Source of the DNA: Trichoplax sp. H2
Taxonomy: Eukaryota; Placozoa; Uniplacotomia; Trichoplacea
Assembly (NCBI GenBank): GCA_003344405.1
Contig: NOWV01000256.1
Location: forward strand, 22,256-86,255
Reading direction: 5' to 3'
DNA length: 64,000 bases
In this document: piece by piece, positions 11,207 to 24,596 of the stretch
Layout: the number at the start of each line of letters is the position of its first letter
Position numbering within the stretch: position 1 is the first letter of the stretch
The notes under the pieces: generated by a model
Told to the model about the DNA's origin: nothing
The model's database searches: none
What the model saw: the letters and a program-made list of their open reading frames with translations, nothing else
Position numbers and translations under genes: made by a program

Positions 11207-12239
11207 TTAGGACGTAGTTATTTCCATCGGTGTTACGCGAGAAGTTGTTTGGCTCTTATTTAAGAGGAATGAATAATTCAACAGACCGCGTTGAAATCTT
11301 GGAAAAATACAGATTAATTGGCAGAATAAGTATACCGATGATGATATTCGCCTCCTTATGATGCCGTTTGTCATGGCATAAATTATTGGATTTATGGCTA
11401 CATTGCAGTAAGATAATAACAGGATAACAATTTGAAATTTGTGTGCAATAATAAATTTTCTATTATACTTAACGTAATATGCCAATCCATAGACAGTCAT
11501 TGTTGCAATTGGCAACCAACATATCATACTAGTGCCGACAATTAAAAACGTAGTACGAATTGATTTTTGAATTCCGTTGAAGCTCACTAAAGGAGTATTA
11601 CTTTTACGATATGCAATATAAAATATAATTGTGTAACAGCACACAATAATAAGAATTGCACAAGTAATGGAAGCTGCAAATATTCCAATAGCAGCGTAAT
11701 TTGAGGAATCAACAGATAACGAAATCCAGCAAACATTCTGGTAGGTATATCTACCCAAGCCATACTTTTCAAAAGGCAGTAGTGGAATAATGGCTAATGG
11801 AAGAGGTACGAGCCAAACTGCTGCAATTGATATTGCATAACGCGATGCTCGTAAATCTGATAAATAATTATATGGATTATAAACAGCAGAACATCGATCA
11901 ACACTTACTGCTGTTGCCATTACCAGTGACGCCCCATTGAATAATGTTACTAAAAAACCTTGTATCTTACACAGGATAGCATCGCTGCCTTGAAGTAATG
12001 CCGAAATAGCACAAGGCATTACAATTAAACCCGTCAGGAAATCTGTGATAGTAAGTGCTGTTAATAAACAGTTGTTGATCGACCATAAGGCTGGAGAGTT
12101 GTAAATAATGACTAAGTTGAAAAAAATTAGCTCCAACAGATATTATAGTAATTAAAATTAAAGTAAAAAGCTGTATGTAAAGGTAATGTCCATCCTCTCT
12201 CGCGGAATAGGTAGTATTAAATGATGTGGTATTCTCCAT
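11207..12239 (-). CDS. Class A GPCR interrupted by one homopolymer frameshift
   Basis: Two overlapping minus-strand frames together make one receptor of about 343 residues. The upstream frame gives the N-terminus (ATG at 12239, two NTT glycosylation sites) and TM1 up to the motif GANFF. The downstream frame continues with NLVIIYNSPALW, TM2 to TM7 and the tail. The switch falls in a run of seven T (minus strand; plus-strand A run 12120-12126); six T would keep one frame. Counting from the downstream ATG at 12136, the motifs are DRC 80-82, Cys56 with Cys136, CWLP 206-209 and NPIIY 249-253. An in-frame ATG also exists at 12275, but 12239 gives an N-terminus like the other receptors. All other landmarks are intact, so this is either a very young pseudogene, a polymorphism or a homopolymer assembly error. 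Confidence 0.85.
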
Positions 12240-12275
12240 GGAGGATTTTTCTTCCAACGCCGCGTATTCTGACAA

Positions 12276-14439
12276 AAACTAATTTCTTCAATCTAGCCAC
12301 TTTCGATTTTGTAAAATTTGTTAAGAATTAAGCATACGATTTCAGTTAGCAAGAACAAATAAATTAAAGCATCATCAAATCAAGTAGCGAAATATAATTA
12401 AAATAGGTCTATGAAATCAATAATGTTATTGTAGTTTAATCGAGATGAATAGCAATCCAGATTAAAAAATGCACCTTATTGTTGTATTGATAACATTGTC
12501 AAGTTAATAAAATAACAAAGGAAATTAAATTTTCCATTTATTTGAAAAAAATTGTCGCAGAACTCTGAACGACAGTTTTAGCTTTATCAAGTTCAATTTT
12601 GCGTAATTGCTGGTTCATTTTATGACTAGTGTCGTTGATTGTTATAAGTGATGTAGATCATAAGAGAGGGAGACAATTGAAAAGGCTATTAAAGATTTAC
12701 TTTATTTACGACAAAATTATTAGGGATAATTCTATTGAAAGGGTTTTACCGGATATACCTATCAAATGCTTTCGTTACTTAATCCAAATTCAACAGTTAA
12801 ATTTTAAAAGCTATTTCTTTCGTTGCCAAAGCATCATAACAAATATCACGCAGACATGATATTCATGACGATAACAGATTGCTAGTATTTCGAGTCATAC
12901 TGTAGGTAGATATCAAAGAAATAAACCTGATAGTAGGTTCATAGTGTTGTAATGTTCTGTACTAGTTTTAACCTCATCTTGTTGCAAATTTCGATTTACA
13001 ACACATACTAGTAATGCAACAAGGCTATGAACATTCACTAATTTGGTTCTCTTATCCCTACATCTGAATGTACTATTTATGACACCTGACCTACCATGAA
13101 TTGAATTATAATACTAATTCATAGATTCTTAGGATTTCTCATGCTGTTAACGGTAGGTATTTACTACAGCAGAATATTTCTTACTGAATCTTTAGCAACT
13201 TTCAAGCATCCAACAATCAGCTGCACTGATAATCGTAGCAAACGTTTCTTATTCCTAAATTCACGTTGCTATTGCATGAAATTTTTCCTCGTTTATGTTT
13301 ACTTTATGTCATAAGTGCATGAGTGGAATAATTACTGGAAAAGACGCGTGCCACAACGCTTTCTCGTACTATTTATAATTCTTATCGTCATTAAATGTAT
13401 GATTTTATTCGGTAGTACATGCAATAATATCGAAGGATAAAAACTATTTATATGAAATATCAATTATGAAATTCGCCGTCATTGCCATCGGACATATTAT
13501 GGAGGTATTTATTTTTGGAAAGCTTGATTCTAGATTAAAACTGTCAGATTATAACCCAGATGTAAATTTTAAGTAATGTCCACTACATTAGATGACTTTT
13601 CCAAAGAGAAAATTTAGATGCGACAGAAGAAAACGGATAGCACAATAAAATTACGCCGTTTTTCCTGATGATTTCTTTACATTTTACTAATATTGTAGTA
13701 TATCTTGTAATTTAATTCATTTATTATTCGCACAGATTATTAAACTAAGGCCATCAGATTTAAAAAAAGCACTAAAAACTACGCTATATTGACTAAATGA
13801 GTTCGATATAAAATGACCCACGATTAGGATATTGATTAGCCTGATGTTATTAATATCCATAGTTACTGTTTCACTCTTGTAGCTATCCGTACCATGTTGA
13901 TAAAATATGATGGTTCAGATTCAAATAATGGACTATGATCTTAGCTTTACCTTGATTGAATATGCTTAACATATAAAAGCTAAAATTTATGATAAACCCA
14001 TCACTAGAAATTAGCGGTGCCTTCGAAATTTCTAACATTATGTACAGTATCCAATCCCACTAATGCTTCGATATAATGATATATTATAACTTTGTAAGCA
14101 ATTGATAATACTAAATCAGCTTTTAAAAGGAAGAGAACTTATATATTTATCCTGTAGCATATTTGTATGCATCGGTAACGCTTGCCATTTTTTATCTCAA
14201 GGCAATATTTAAGATGCGTAGGACGTTATGCGAATACAGATGATGCTTGAAAAGATTACAAATCAAAAAATCAAAGAATAATTAAAATTTGACATGAAAA
14301 TGCCGTTAAACATTATAAAAGAGATATACTTACATCCATTATGGAAATATGAGAATTACTGTGACTTATTGATATCATAGATGAATCTCATTTTATCCTT
14401 AAAATGTGGCATTTCTGCAACAAAGAACTATTTTATAAA
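12276..14439. other. Intergenic, nothing recognised
   Basis: Between two receptor loci. A plus-strand frame at 12629-12859 starts with GTG, has no known motif and is taken as chance. Confidence 0.5.
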
Positions 14440-15300
14440 GTCTCTTTAGCGACATTATCATGCTCCATCTTAAAATCGTATTATTTATAGAGTAAATAAA
14501 TGGGTTTGTAGCTACAGTGGCGTATTTGAAGAGAAGACCGACTAATTGAGTACGATTAGATAAAGTAAACTTTTATGAAATATAAGATAATACGTTAAAT
14601 CGCAAATACCAATTACCATCATTAGTAGACGAGATATTATGTTTGTACCAACAATTGACGATGTAGTGCAAACAAATTTTTGAATACCTTCAAAGTGAAC
14701 TAAAGGCATGTTTGTTTGCTTTATGATATGTGATATAAAATATAATGGAATAGTAGTAAATGATAACCCCGATAGCTATACAGATACCAATCGTAAATAT
14801 TCCAATATCAACATAATAACATGAATCGACCATTTAAGAAATTCAGAAAATCCCTTGATAAGTACATTTTCCGAAGCCATATATAAGAATTGGTAATAAC
14901 GCCAACACGATATAGTAAGTGGTACAGATATTAAATGTGTGCTTATAGTGATAATATCATTTCGTGAGCCACGCAATTAAGATAAATAAGAGTTGGAGTT
15001 ATACACAGCCGAACAACGATCTATGCTAACAGCCCTTGCCATTACTTATGAAGTACCGTTGAAATAGATATAAAGAAATCTTAAATTTTACGTAAAACTT
15101 CTCCTTGACCGTAGAATGAAATAATAATTGTAATCGGTATTGCAATCAAGCCGATTAGGAAATCAGTGCATGCTAGTACTATTAAAAGACAATCATTCAA
15201 CGACCCTAAGGTTGCAGAACAATAAATTTTTATCAAGCTGAATAGATTATCGGCAGTTGATAAATACAAAATAAGATTAGAATTACAAGTTCAATAGCAA
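14440..15300 (-). pseudogene. Decayed class A GPCR
   Basis: Pieces of the same receptor family can be followed in order on the minus strand. TM1-TM2 lies at 15081-15269 with DN in place of GN and the family phrase SLNDCLL. The TM3 end at about 15000-15050 reads AVSIDRCSAVY. The TM6 region at about 14620-14690 keeps VGTN, but the CWxP motif is lost (SR in its place). TM7 at about 14490-14525 reads ATNPFIY, followed by NTILR. The pieces are in different frames and the region between TM3 and TM5 is scrambled, so no receptor can be made. A truncated family-A LTR lies just upstream at 15484-15832. Boundaries are approximate. Confidence 0.8.
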
Positions 15301-15483
15301 CATATTTCTTTTCCGACTATTCTGTGATTAGAATTTTCGTTTGAGTTATTGATCTTCGTTAAGTAGGACATAACTGCGAATCACTTTGATTGTCATTAGT
15401 ATATATTCGATTAAAAGTAATTGATTGGCAATACCGAATCGATATTTTGGCCAGGTTTCTGCACTTTGGTGACAATTTTACAA

Positions 15484-15832
15484 ACTGTATTAGTCATTAG
15501 ATGTCTATGTTCGTAAATACCGTTGTCTGCATTAGGGAGCATAGCTAAGATTAATGTCTTATTCGGTGAATGATTCCAAAGTTAATCGTACTAATTATGA
15601 CCCATGAACTAATGAGAAAGAGTCTATAAATGCAGTATATCGCGTAATAAAGTTAATTCTTAAACTAAGTGTTTAACATAAAATACGAGGCGTCGCAGTC
15701 TTTGTGTAGTCTGCTAGTAGATCAAAAGTGTTTCTGATAGTGCAGATATCGTTCCTTGATACGTGGTTCAAGGAATTAACTTATTGATCGCACATTACGT
15801 TATCTTGTTGCAAAGCTGTTTTTTTTTTGACA
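15484..15832 (+). mobile_element. 5'-truncated LTR family A
   Basis: Matches the right-hand part of 41190-41819, including the region after the TATA-like box and the terminal AAGCTG. The terminal GTTTTGTGACA has become a T run followed by GACA. The left half is absent. Confidence 0.8.
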
Positions 15833-16599
15833 ACTTTACTTTCTACTTCCTAATGGGAAGGATAAATTTAGCCTTTTATCATTTTGTGTTAACCTTCAAA
15901 ATAGCAGAATCGAAAACGATAGTATATACGTATCCCTTTATAAAACTGCGTCACATAATTATTTGAATTTTGACTTCAATTTGTTGTGATTTGCGCAAGA
16001 TCAAAGATATTAGCGTAACCTGTTTAGAAGTTTCTTAGATAATATCTTCTTTCTATGATTTAAGCGCCATACCTTCTTTTTACTAGATGAGATATCGTAA
16101 GCATTTACACAGATCAGTAGCAAGTCAGTCATTCTTTGCTATCAATATTATACCGTAATCATTTTTTACTCGGAATAATTCTAAAAATAGCTTCATGAAG
16201 CTAATCGCACTGGTTGCTAAAGATCAATAAATGCATAATTAAATGATAAAGGAATAATGCGATAATAGTACTAATAAATAATTACTTGACATATAGTCGA
16301 ATTTGCTACTTTCTCGATCACTAGCTGTAGTACAACCCCAAATTCGCTGGATATTGAATTACCAAGACTGTCTTAAGACAGTTCGAGTTAAACATTTAAT
16401 TATTGTTAGACAAACTAATTTTACGCAATAAACTGGAGTTTTACTAGAAATTACAGTTCTTCTTATCATACCTTTAAGACCCTTTATTATACTAACACCT
16501 ACATTTATGCTCTCGCCCAAGACGTAGTGTAGCTAATTACTGGAATGCAGATTAATAGTCATACCTATAGCGGTATTCAAATGGACTATAAACAGTAAA

Positions 16600-19500
16600 T
16601 CATCATTACGCGTAATACGTAAAAGAAAATCAAATTTTTCTGTCTTTCATATCGCTATTTCGTATATTCTATTTTTCTAATATAATATTTAAATCCACTA
16701 AGATTCATCACTTAATAATAGCTTTAGATTCAATAACTGCTTTCTATTAGCCACTGCATATTTACTATGTTCACTATCATCCACAATAATATAAGCAAGA
16801 ACCGGCTTATATATTCTGCTCCAGAATAATAGTTGTGATAACCATTCCTACGAAGATTTATCGCCCTTCAAAATTACTTTAAAAACCTGCAAGGATTGAC
16901 TAAAGAATAAAATTTTATTTCGAATTTGTAGTCTTTACCTATACTACAGAATGAGAAGAAAATATTTTCTAGTTTTTAATAAATGAAATAAATTTAAGGG
17001 TTAAAATATCTGAAATTTTACCAACAAAAACAAAAATATAAGTCTTCTATAATGCAATAACATATAGTACTGATATAAATTTAAATTATCATTATTGTAT
17101 AAAATAAAATTTAGCATACTAACTAATTTGATGTTACCAGTCACACACACCTGCGAAATACTGCAATCCTTAAGTAAAAATCTTATGGTAGTTGCTACAA
17201 AACCAACCGTTTTACCAAGCGTCTGCTGGTGTTACTCGATATGACACTCGACTGCTACGTTCAAAATTTATTGCTGAATTTCCCGATTAGCGGGATCCCA
17301 AAAATAATCTAATCTTACTGTTAAGGCAAAGTAAATATTCAATGATTTGCCGACGTAAGATAGCATTAGTTGTGGCATATATTAATGGATTTTGAGCAAT
17401 ACTAAAAAAAGATAACATTAGTGTCATTAACCCAACTCTATAAGAAACTGTATAGTTTGTCTGATAAATTAGATAATTAATGACATTAACTAAACATAGC
17501 AACCCTAATAGTAGCCAACATAACATATTAGTACCAACGATTAAAATGTTGTCCGAGTTGATTTTTTTATACTACTATAACAGTCTAAATTAGATACATT
17601 TTTGCTAAAAGCGATATAAAATGCAATTGCGTAACAGCAAACAGTCACTAATATCGCTCCAAATATAGTCAAAGAATTTGCTATATAAAAAGTTTAACTA
17701 CCGCTAGTAGCAATGAATGTAGCCGTCTCGAACCAGTAATGAGATAAAAATATTAATATAATTCTAAGTAAATCTTGTATAAAATTAAAAGATCACTAAT
17801 CCAATACAGTATATTAGCTTGCGATGGTAAAGCGATATTAGGTATTAACTTATATAGAATAGAAATTAGTTAGCAATAATATATAATTTAATAAAGACCG
17901 GTAAATTAGTAAGTACGATTATACGGTAAATCAAGTAGACAATTAGTAGAAAACACTCACATATTTCTTTATCGGTGGTATCTGAGGCAGAATGTATGAT
18001 CTGCAGAATTAAAATATAACAAATCTTCAACGAAACATATAAGCTAACGCTTCGGATATAATCGATATCCATTTAAAGCAAGAATGGACTATGGAAAGTA
18101 ACAACAATCTGATAATGTATCGTTATAAATATCTTTCTAAACGCATATCTAGATAAAGAATAAACCATTTTTTACTTTTATAATATAAGAAATCTATTAT
18201 CTACAGACATTTGTAATAAGTTAGTCTTATTCTCTGACGTTATTGCTCTCATAAAATTTCAGCGCTTTTCCGACCGGTATCAATGTAATATGAATATGTA
18301 TACAGACTGTTTATTTAACAATGAAATTTCATACTCCGGTACCTTTTCACAGTATTAACAATTATTTGCATTTAACTGAATTGAAAAGGCATTATAATTA
18401 ACAACAATAAGGCACCCTAATGTACAGGAAAAATTTTAATGAAGCTAGATCCCATTATATATTTAGAGTTGTTGATTTTTAAATTTTATTATAAGGTTTA
18501 AACTATGAGGAGTGATCTTATAGTGTAAGTATGCGATTGTTATTAGTTACAATCAGATCCAACCTTACAATTACCATATTTGGTTAAGATATGGCTGCAC
18601 ATCCTGTCCAAATTTGGAAAAAGAGACACAAATTTATGTTAAAAGTTTTAAAATTCTTAACTAACTGTATTTATGTATTAGATTTCATTTAAAAAATTTA
18701 AATTATGTTCTATTTTTGTATAAATTAATCTAAATTTTCGAATCAAGCTCGGGCAATTATTGTAGTAAAACGCTTTTATAATATTATATTAATTTTTAAG
18801 TAATTTGTTTACAGCTAAAAATGCTATTCTGTATCATTGTATGTACCGGCAGACTGTAGTTTACGCTGTCAATTAAGCATATTTATAAGGCCTCATGCCA
18901 TGTGAAAAATTGCCTCTTCAGATTTTCAGCGCACCACAAGAGAATAAAACATTGTCATAATAAGATACTGTTGATCATTAAAGAATGCTAAAATTATTAA
19001 TTCGCCATATTCTACTTGTATGTCGACGTATGATTTATTGATGTATTTTGAATTAATCAACTGCAATATGAGGGAAGTACTATAGCCTGTTAAAATCAGA
19101 ATACTTTACTTTTGATATGCCAATCTAACCGACGAATCCTCTAATAATGGAATCTAATAAATTAAAGAGTTTAGTATCTATTTCTTATCAGGGCTGTCCT
19201 TCCAACAACTTATGATTTGTTTACTTAATGGGTGCCCATACAATATGATTTTATCAAACCTTGCCAGGTTCATTCTATTCCACTAACTTAATTTGATTTT
19301 AGATCCAAAATATTTCATAGAACCGATTTCATCGTATTATCTGTAATTACTATTCGATGACAAATAGATACAATACTATAATCTTGATTTTTAAAATTAT
19401 AGCTTTGCATTTTCTCATAATATGTCCGAATATATTATGGACAAACTATAATATTAACCAGCAAAAGGGAAAACTATAGTCGCTCAATAAACGATTTAAC

Positions 19501-19850
19501 AATTGTTTCCAGCCTAAAAAATTTCTAAATTAACACACAATACTAAAACTAAAATCGCATCATACATTTCTAGATCAGTCTCGTTATTTTGACGGTGAAA
19601 TGAAATTTTACCTTAAAGTAACAAATGTTTAATGAATCTTGTTTACACATCATTTCAATTTTAATTTTCCATACCACCATTTCGATAATTAAGGATTAAT
19701 TTATGTTTCTACCCACCAACTTTAAAGTTAAATAGAAACAAAATTGAATAAACTTCCTCTGAGAATAAGTGCTTCAAGATGACAGTCTGTGTCATACCCT
19801 CCTTCGTATAGTATTTCCTTTTGTGGTTGTATGTTATAAACAAGGTAAAT
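16600..19850. repeat. Tandem segmental duplication, copy 1 (approximate limits)
   Basis: Diverged but collinear with about 20390-26050. Matching blocks include 16680-17290 with 21012-21650 (receptor 3' flank), the receptor remnant 17287-17700 with 21725-22030, 17700-17930 with 23550-24590, 18060-18160 with 25300-25400, and 19760-19800 with 25950-25990. This copy lacks the receptor 5' half and the three inserted LTRs of copy 2. It carries no other gene that I can support. Confidence 0.65.
17287..17700 (-). pseudogene. 3' remnant of class A GPCR (TM5 to tail)
   Basis: Only the last third of a receptor survives. An open frame at 17287-17526 holds TM6 (LCWLL, with Pro lost from CWxP) and TM7 (QNPLIYATTNAILRR) plus a short tail. 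TM5-like sequence continues in a shifted frame to about 17700. It is the close relative of the receptor pseudogene at 21650-22602, with the same TM6-TM7 wording and the same downstream flank. In that copy the 5' half and about 1 kb of upstream DNA are present; here sequence matching 22030 to 23550 is missing and 17700 joins DNA matching 23550. A deletion therefore removed the N-terminal half of the gene. Confidence 0.8.
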
Positions 19851-20418
19851 TTTATTTTATTAGAAATAGGAATAAGAAATTCTATTTGTAAAATTCATTT
19901 TTCTATGTATCTGATATCAACTGATAATACTTTACAATTACTAGTGCAAAACAGTAATAAGGAAAGTATCACTGATTAACTTGATTTATATGCTTCTAAT
20001 ATGCAATAGTATGGATAAAATTTTAGACGATCATCAATTAACCTAATACTGTAGTTTGTTATTTTCAACAATGCGAGATACGAAAAACAGTTTAAGTCGA
20101 ACTTCTGCATTTCTCTACGTAAATGAATTATTGGATCATAACAATTCAGTTTCTGCTGTAAAAATAGATGTTAGAATGGTACCCGATTACAGTAACATCT
20201 TAGCCTACGACGATCTTCAAAAACGCAATTGCAGCTCTATATTACGTTTAGTGTAAGTCGTAAACAAAGTAGTAGTTAACGCAATGTTACTAAGTTTATT
20301 TGTAAGTCAATAAAGCTAGTATCTCAGCAGATCCGATAGTTATAGTACTTCATAAACTATCCTATCTTCGTTTACTCAACATTCATTGAAGAGTAAAAAA
20401 TCTGATTCTCCTAGTATC

Positions 20419-21006
20419 TGTCACAACCCTCACTTGTGGCAAAGGAAAGTAAAGAACTCTAGTGTAGTTACTTAAAACTTGGGCTATTTCTCCCAGTACT
20501 TTCAGTTTCTATGAGAGAAGTATTTGAGAACTCGATTTCTCGACTGATCTCCACAGACAACTGACTAATTATTACACTATTCTTCGCGATATGAGTGTTG
20601 CCGTTTCTTGAGCAATTACTTACTTTATTCTACAAACACACGCGCTTAAATAGGTTTCTACAGTGAATTCCAATATTAACGAGTGAGAATTCATGCTTTA
20701 CAAGTTACATTAATTAGTATAATACCGTTACTAAATATACATGTCGATATTCTCAGACTTAGATAGCTACAAGCTATCAGGTGTTAAGACGCTTAACCTT
20801 CGTCCATATACAGCTCAATTTTTAGAGATTAACACATCTTATAAACCTACAGTAAATTAACAGCTAACAACTTCTATTTTTATCTCATTTCTACCATACT
20901 ATTATCAGCTACAAGCGCATTAAAACATAGCACATAACCTTATCTTATCTATTCATAAGCATTCATTAATTTACAGTTACTTAATTAGTAACGGCGTACC
21001 TTGACA
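20419..21006 (-). mobile_element. Solo LTR family E (588 bp)
   Basis: Bounded by TG and CA with 5-bp target duplicates GTATC at 20414-20418 and 21007-21011. In the minus-strand sense it starts TGTCAAGG and ends GGGTTGTGACA, with a TATTTAAG box (20645-20652) followed by AATAAA (20624-20629). The duplicated block at about 16675 lacks it. No second copy was found in the window, so the call rests on ends, duplicates and signals. Confidence 0.75.
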
Positions 21007-21649
21007 GTATCATATTTAAATCGACTGAGATTCATCACTCCATAATAACTTTAGATACAATAATTGCTTTCTATTATTTAGTACATATTTATTATCTTCA
21101 CTATCATCCACTAAAGTAAAAGCAAGTATCAGCTTGTAAATCCTGCTGCTGAAGAATACAGTAAATGCGATAAAGCCTTTTTTAGGAAGGTCTTTAGCCT
21201 AACGGCCTTGATGTAACACCACACAAGGATTTGACAACAGAATGATATTTTAATTTAAATTTAATGTCTTGAACTGTATTACATAATGAGAAATAGATAT
21301 TTTCTAGTTTTTCAGAAAAAACTTAAATTTGGAAGTTAAAAACATTTGAATTTTAAGAACAAAAATAAGAACATAGATCTTCCGTAATGCAATAGCATTT
21401 AGTGCTGATATAAATATAGATTGTCAATATTATACGAAATAAAATTTATTAGTCCAATTAATTTGAGATTACCAGGTACGTACATCACACAGTACTTCCA
21501 TTTTTAAGTAAAAGTCTTATCGAAATAGCTGTAAAACTAACTTTTTTACCAAGCTTCAGCCGGTTTTACTCGATATGAGACTCGACTGCCACGTTTAAAA
21601 TTTATTGCTGAAGTTCTGAATGATGATAATCCGAAAAATGATCTAACCT

Positions 21650-22602
21650 TATCCTTAATTTACATTAGATATTTAATGATTTGCCGACGTAAGACAACAT
21701 TAGTTGTAGCGCATATTACTGGATTTAGAGCAAAATTAAAAAAGATAACATAACTGCCAGTAACTCTAGCTTGTAAGAAATTGTATAGCCTGTCTGATAA
21801 ATTAGATAGTTAATAGTATTAACTATGCAAAAGAAAGCTAACGGTAGCCAACACAACATATTAGTACTAACGATTAAAAGTGTTGTCCGAATTGATTTTT
21901 TTATACCACTAAAACCAGCTAAAAGTGATATATTTTTGCTAAAAGCGATATAAAATATGACTGCATAACTGCAAGCCGTCACTAATATCGCTGAAGATAT
22001 AGCCAAAGAACTGAATAAGAGGATAAGATAGTTACTAGCATCGATCGATAAAGATACTTAGCAAACATCTTGAAAAGTATATTGGCCAAATCCAAATCTT
22101 TGTAAATTCAATAGAGGTAAAATAGCTATAGATATAGGTAATATCCATCCAGAAATAATCATTACTGCATAACGACGTGTTTGCAATTCCGAAATATATC
22201 TATAAGGATTAATTACAGCAGAACAACGATCGATACTAACGCCCGCTGCCACAACAAACGATGCTCCATTAAAATAAGAGAGTGTGGAGCCTTGAATCTG
22301 ACAAATAAGCCTATATTTCTTATAAAAGATAGCAGCAATAATGGTTGTAACCACGATTAAGCCAGTAAAAAATTTTGCAACAGCTAGACTAGTCAGTAGG
22401 CAATAATTGTTAGACCATAACGTGGCTGAACGATAAATTATAGTCAAGTTAAGCAGATTTCCAAAAACCGAAATCAAGGCAATCAGAAATAGGATAGGAA
22501 GTGCAATAACAGCATTCTTATTTAAATACCCTTTGGAATGACGCTGGTAGCAGTAAAAGTCATTTCTACCGAAACAGAATTGATAGTAGTTTGGTTTGCC
22601 AT
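21650..22602 (-). pseudogene. Class A GPCR pseudogene, nearly full length
   Basis: The whole receptor can be read, but with three lesions. The likely original ATG is at 22602 (MANQTT, glycosylation site). The frame shifts around 22515-22535 before TM1. Residues from TM1 (VFGNLLNL) to ECL2 are then open at 22058-22477, with DRC after TM3. A TAA at 22058-22060 stands where the family has the Trp of the ECL2 Cys-Trp pair. The same frame continues through TM5 and TM6 (CWLP) in 21725-22006. Near the start of TM7 one T is missing from a T run (plus-strand A run 21738-21743, six bases against seven in the relative at 17287), shifting NPVIC and TTNVVLRRQ out of frame. NPxxY has become NPVIC. It belongs to the tandem duplicate pair with 17287-17700. 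Confidence 0.85.
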
Positions 22603-23706
22603 TTGAGCGGAAGAATAAACTTCATTTACGAAAGGAATTCAAATTAAATACCTTTAGCAATATGAAAAACAGCAACCAGTTATATTAGACTCACAATATA
22701 CCTAGGGAAAATATAAAATTATATTCTATCATTGCAGTTACAATACTTTAATTTTCAAGGCAGTACGATAAAATGATAATGCATACAGCTGATAGACGAT
22801 GTTTTTTAATTTGATAATCAACTTTAGTATAAATAAAACCAGTTGCTACTCAGAAGGTAAGGAAGGGTTTATAATGGAAATTTCAATAACATCTATATTC
22901 GGCTATGGTAAACATAGAACTGGCATAGTTAAAGCAGAAATTCGCATTATGTTATTGGTACTATCATCACTATTAATAATATTTTTAATATTATTACAGA
23001 AATATAAGACACTATGATTCAGAATTGCATATCTAATGAAGTTCGGTCATAGGAACTACAGCGTACTGCTAAATCTAACAAAATCGAAAGAACTATATAG
23101 CAAGATATGTTTATGAGCTAAGAGCACCGAAATTATATATTTTTAATACATTTTGAAAACATTTAGCTAGATTTGACCGTTATCCCGTCAATATATTTCG
23201 TACATCTTATCCTATTAAACTGAATATATGAAATATGATTGGTTAAGATTTTATATAATAATTCAAAAATTCATTTGTTTTCTATCTGGAAAAATATACT
23301 GATAAAAACTTTCCATTTCGGCTAAGTAAAATTCTAATTAGCAATTCTTTTATTTTGCGAGTATTTACAAGGTTTCAGAGATATAAACGAGTATATGATT
23401 GATTACGCAAATAATCTATACATTCCTTTGATTAAATTTATAAGATTTCAGCATTTGGTATGCAATAAATTTTTGGTACTTGTAAAAATGATTATAATAA
23501 AAATTTTGCAGCCAGTAAAGGAAGAATATAAAACAAAACTTTTCTTCTACAAGAAGCAATAGCTGTAACCGTCTCGAGCCTCTGATTAGATATTAATACG
23601 ATTATTAATAAAAATTTAATTAAACTATATAAGATTCAAAGATCCCTAAGTCAATACCGTATATAATATAAGCTACATTAGTAAGGGGCTATCAAGGTAT
23701 TACGTT
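22603..23706. other. 5' flank of the receptor pseudogene, nothing recognised
   Basis: A 72-codon plus-strand frame (22799-23017) with one hydrophobic stretch near its C-terminus has no other support. Sequence from about 23550 matches 17700 onward in the other duplicate. Confidence 0.45.
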
Positions 23707-23806
23707 GTGACAGTGTTATATACTGTATTAGCGTCGAAATATCTATGTTAGGATAATTCTGTTAGCCTATCCTTATTTAATTAACTTCTAATTCGGATAT
23801 ACTATC
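23707..23806 (+). mobile_element. Left-end fragment of LTR family A
   Basis: About 100 bp that begin TGTGACAGTG and match the first part of the family-A LTR, then stop. A 68-bp spacer separates it from the near-complete copy at 23875. It could be the remains of a 5' LTR with nearly all internal sequence lost, or an older insertion. Confidence 0.75.
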
Positions 23807-23874
23807 TTATATTTCGTTCTTCAGATCTAAAAAAATTACAAAAGTAAGCCTGACTCATATTTTCCATGCCAGCC

Positions 23875-24505
23875 TGTGATAGTGTTGTATACTGTATTAG
23901 GGTAGAAATATCTATGTTAGGATAATTCTGTTAGCCTATCTTTATTTAGTTAACATCTAATTTGGATATACTGTGTTTTAATATAGCTCTGACTTTTTAT
24001 GACAGTGACACATATACAAATACTGAAATTAATAGTTATAATAAGGAATGCAAATCATCTACTTACAGTTCGAATCATTGTGATGGTAACTTACTTATGG
24101 TAGATTGTAAATTACCATGGAAATGTTCCGTGATAGGACACATCGTAATCTGACTATTCTGCATTAGTCATCAGATGTCTATGTTCGTAAATTCTGTTGT
24201 CTGCATTAAGGGAGCAGTAGCTATAATTAATATCTAATTCAGTAAATGATTCCAAAGTTAATTGTACTAACTATGACTCATGAACTATTGAGGAAGAGTA
24301 TATAAATGCAGTATATCGTGTAATAAAGAGGATTTCTTAAACTTAGTGTTTAACGTAAAATATAAGGCGTCTAAGTATTTGTGTAGTCTGCTAGTAGAGC
24401 AAAAGTGTTTGTGATACTGCAGATATCGTTCCTTGATACGTGGTTCAAGGAATTGACTTATTGATCGTACATTACGTTATGTTGTTGCAAAGCTGTTTTG
24501 TGACA
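23875..24505 (+). mobile_element. LTR family A, full length (631 bp)
   Basis: End-to-end match to 41190-41819, starting TGTGATAG and ending TTTTGTGACA. The TATATAAA box is at 24299-24306 and AATAAA at 24322-24327. The flanking pentamers (CAGCC on the left, GACAA on the right) do not match, so together with the fragment at 23707 this is a rearranged or recombined copy and not a clean solo LTR. Confidence 0.85.
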
Positions 24506-24596
24506 GACAACCTTACATAAAATATACGTAGAAATTGGTTAGCGATAATATATAAAGAATCAAAAACTGGAAACTTCACTAACACGATTATGTTAT

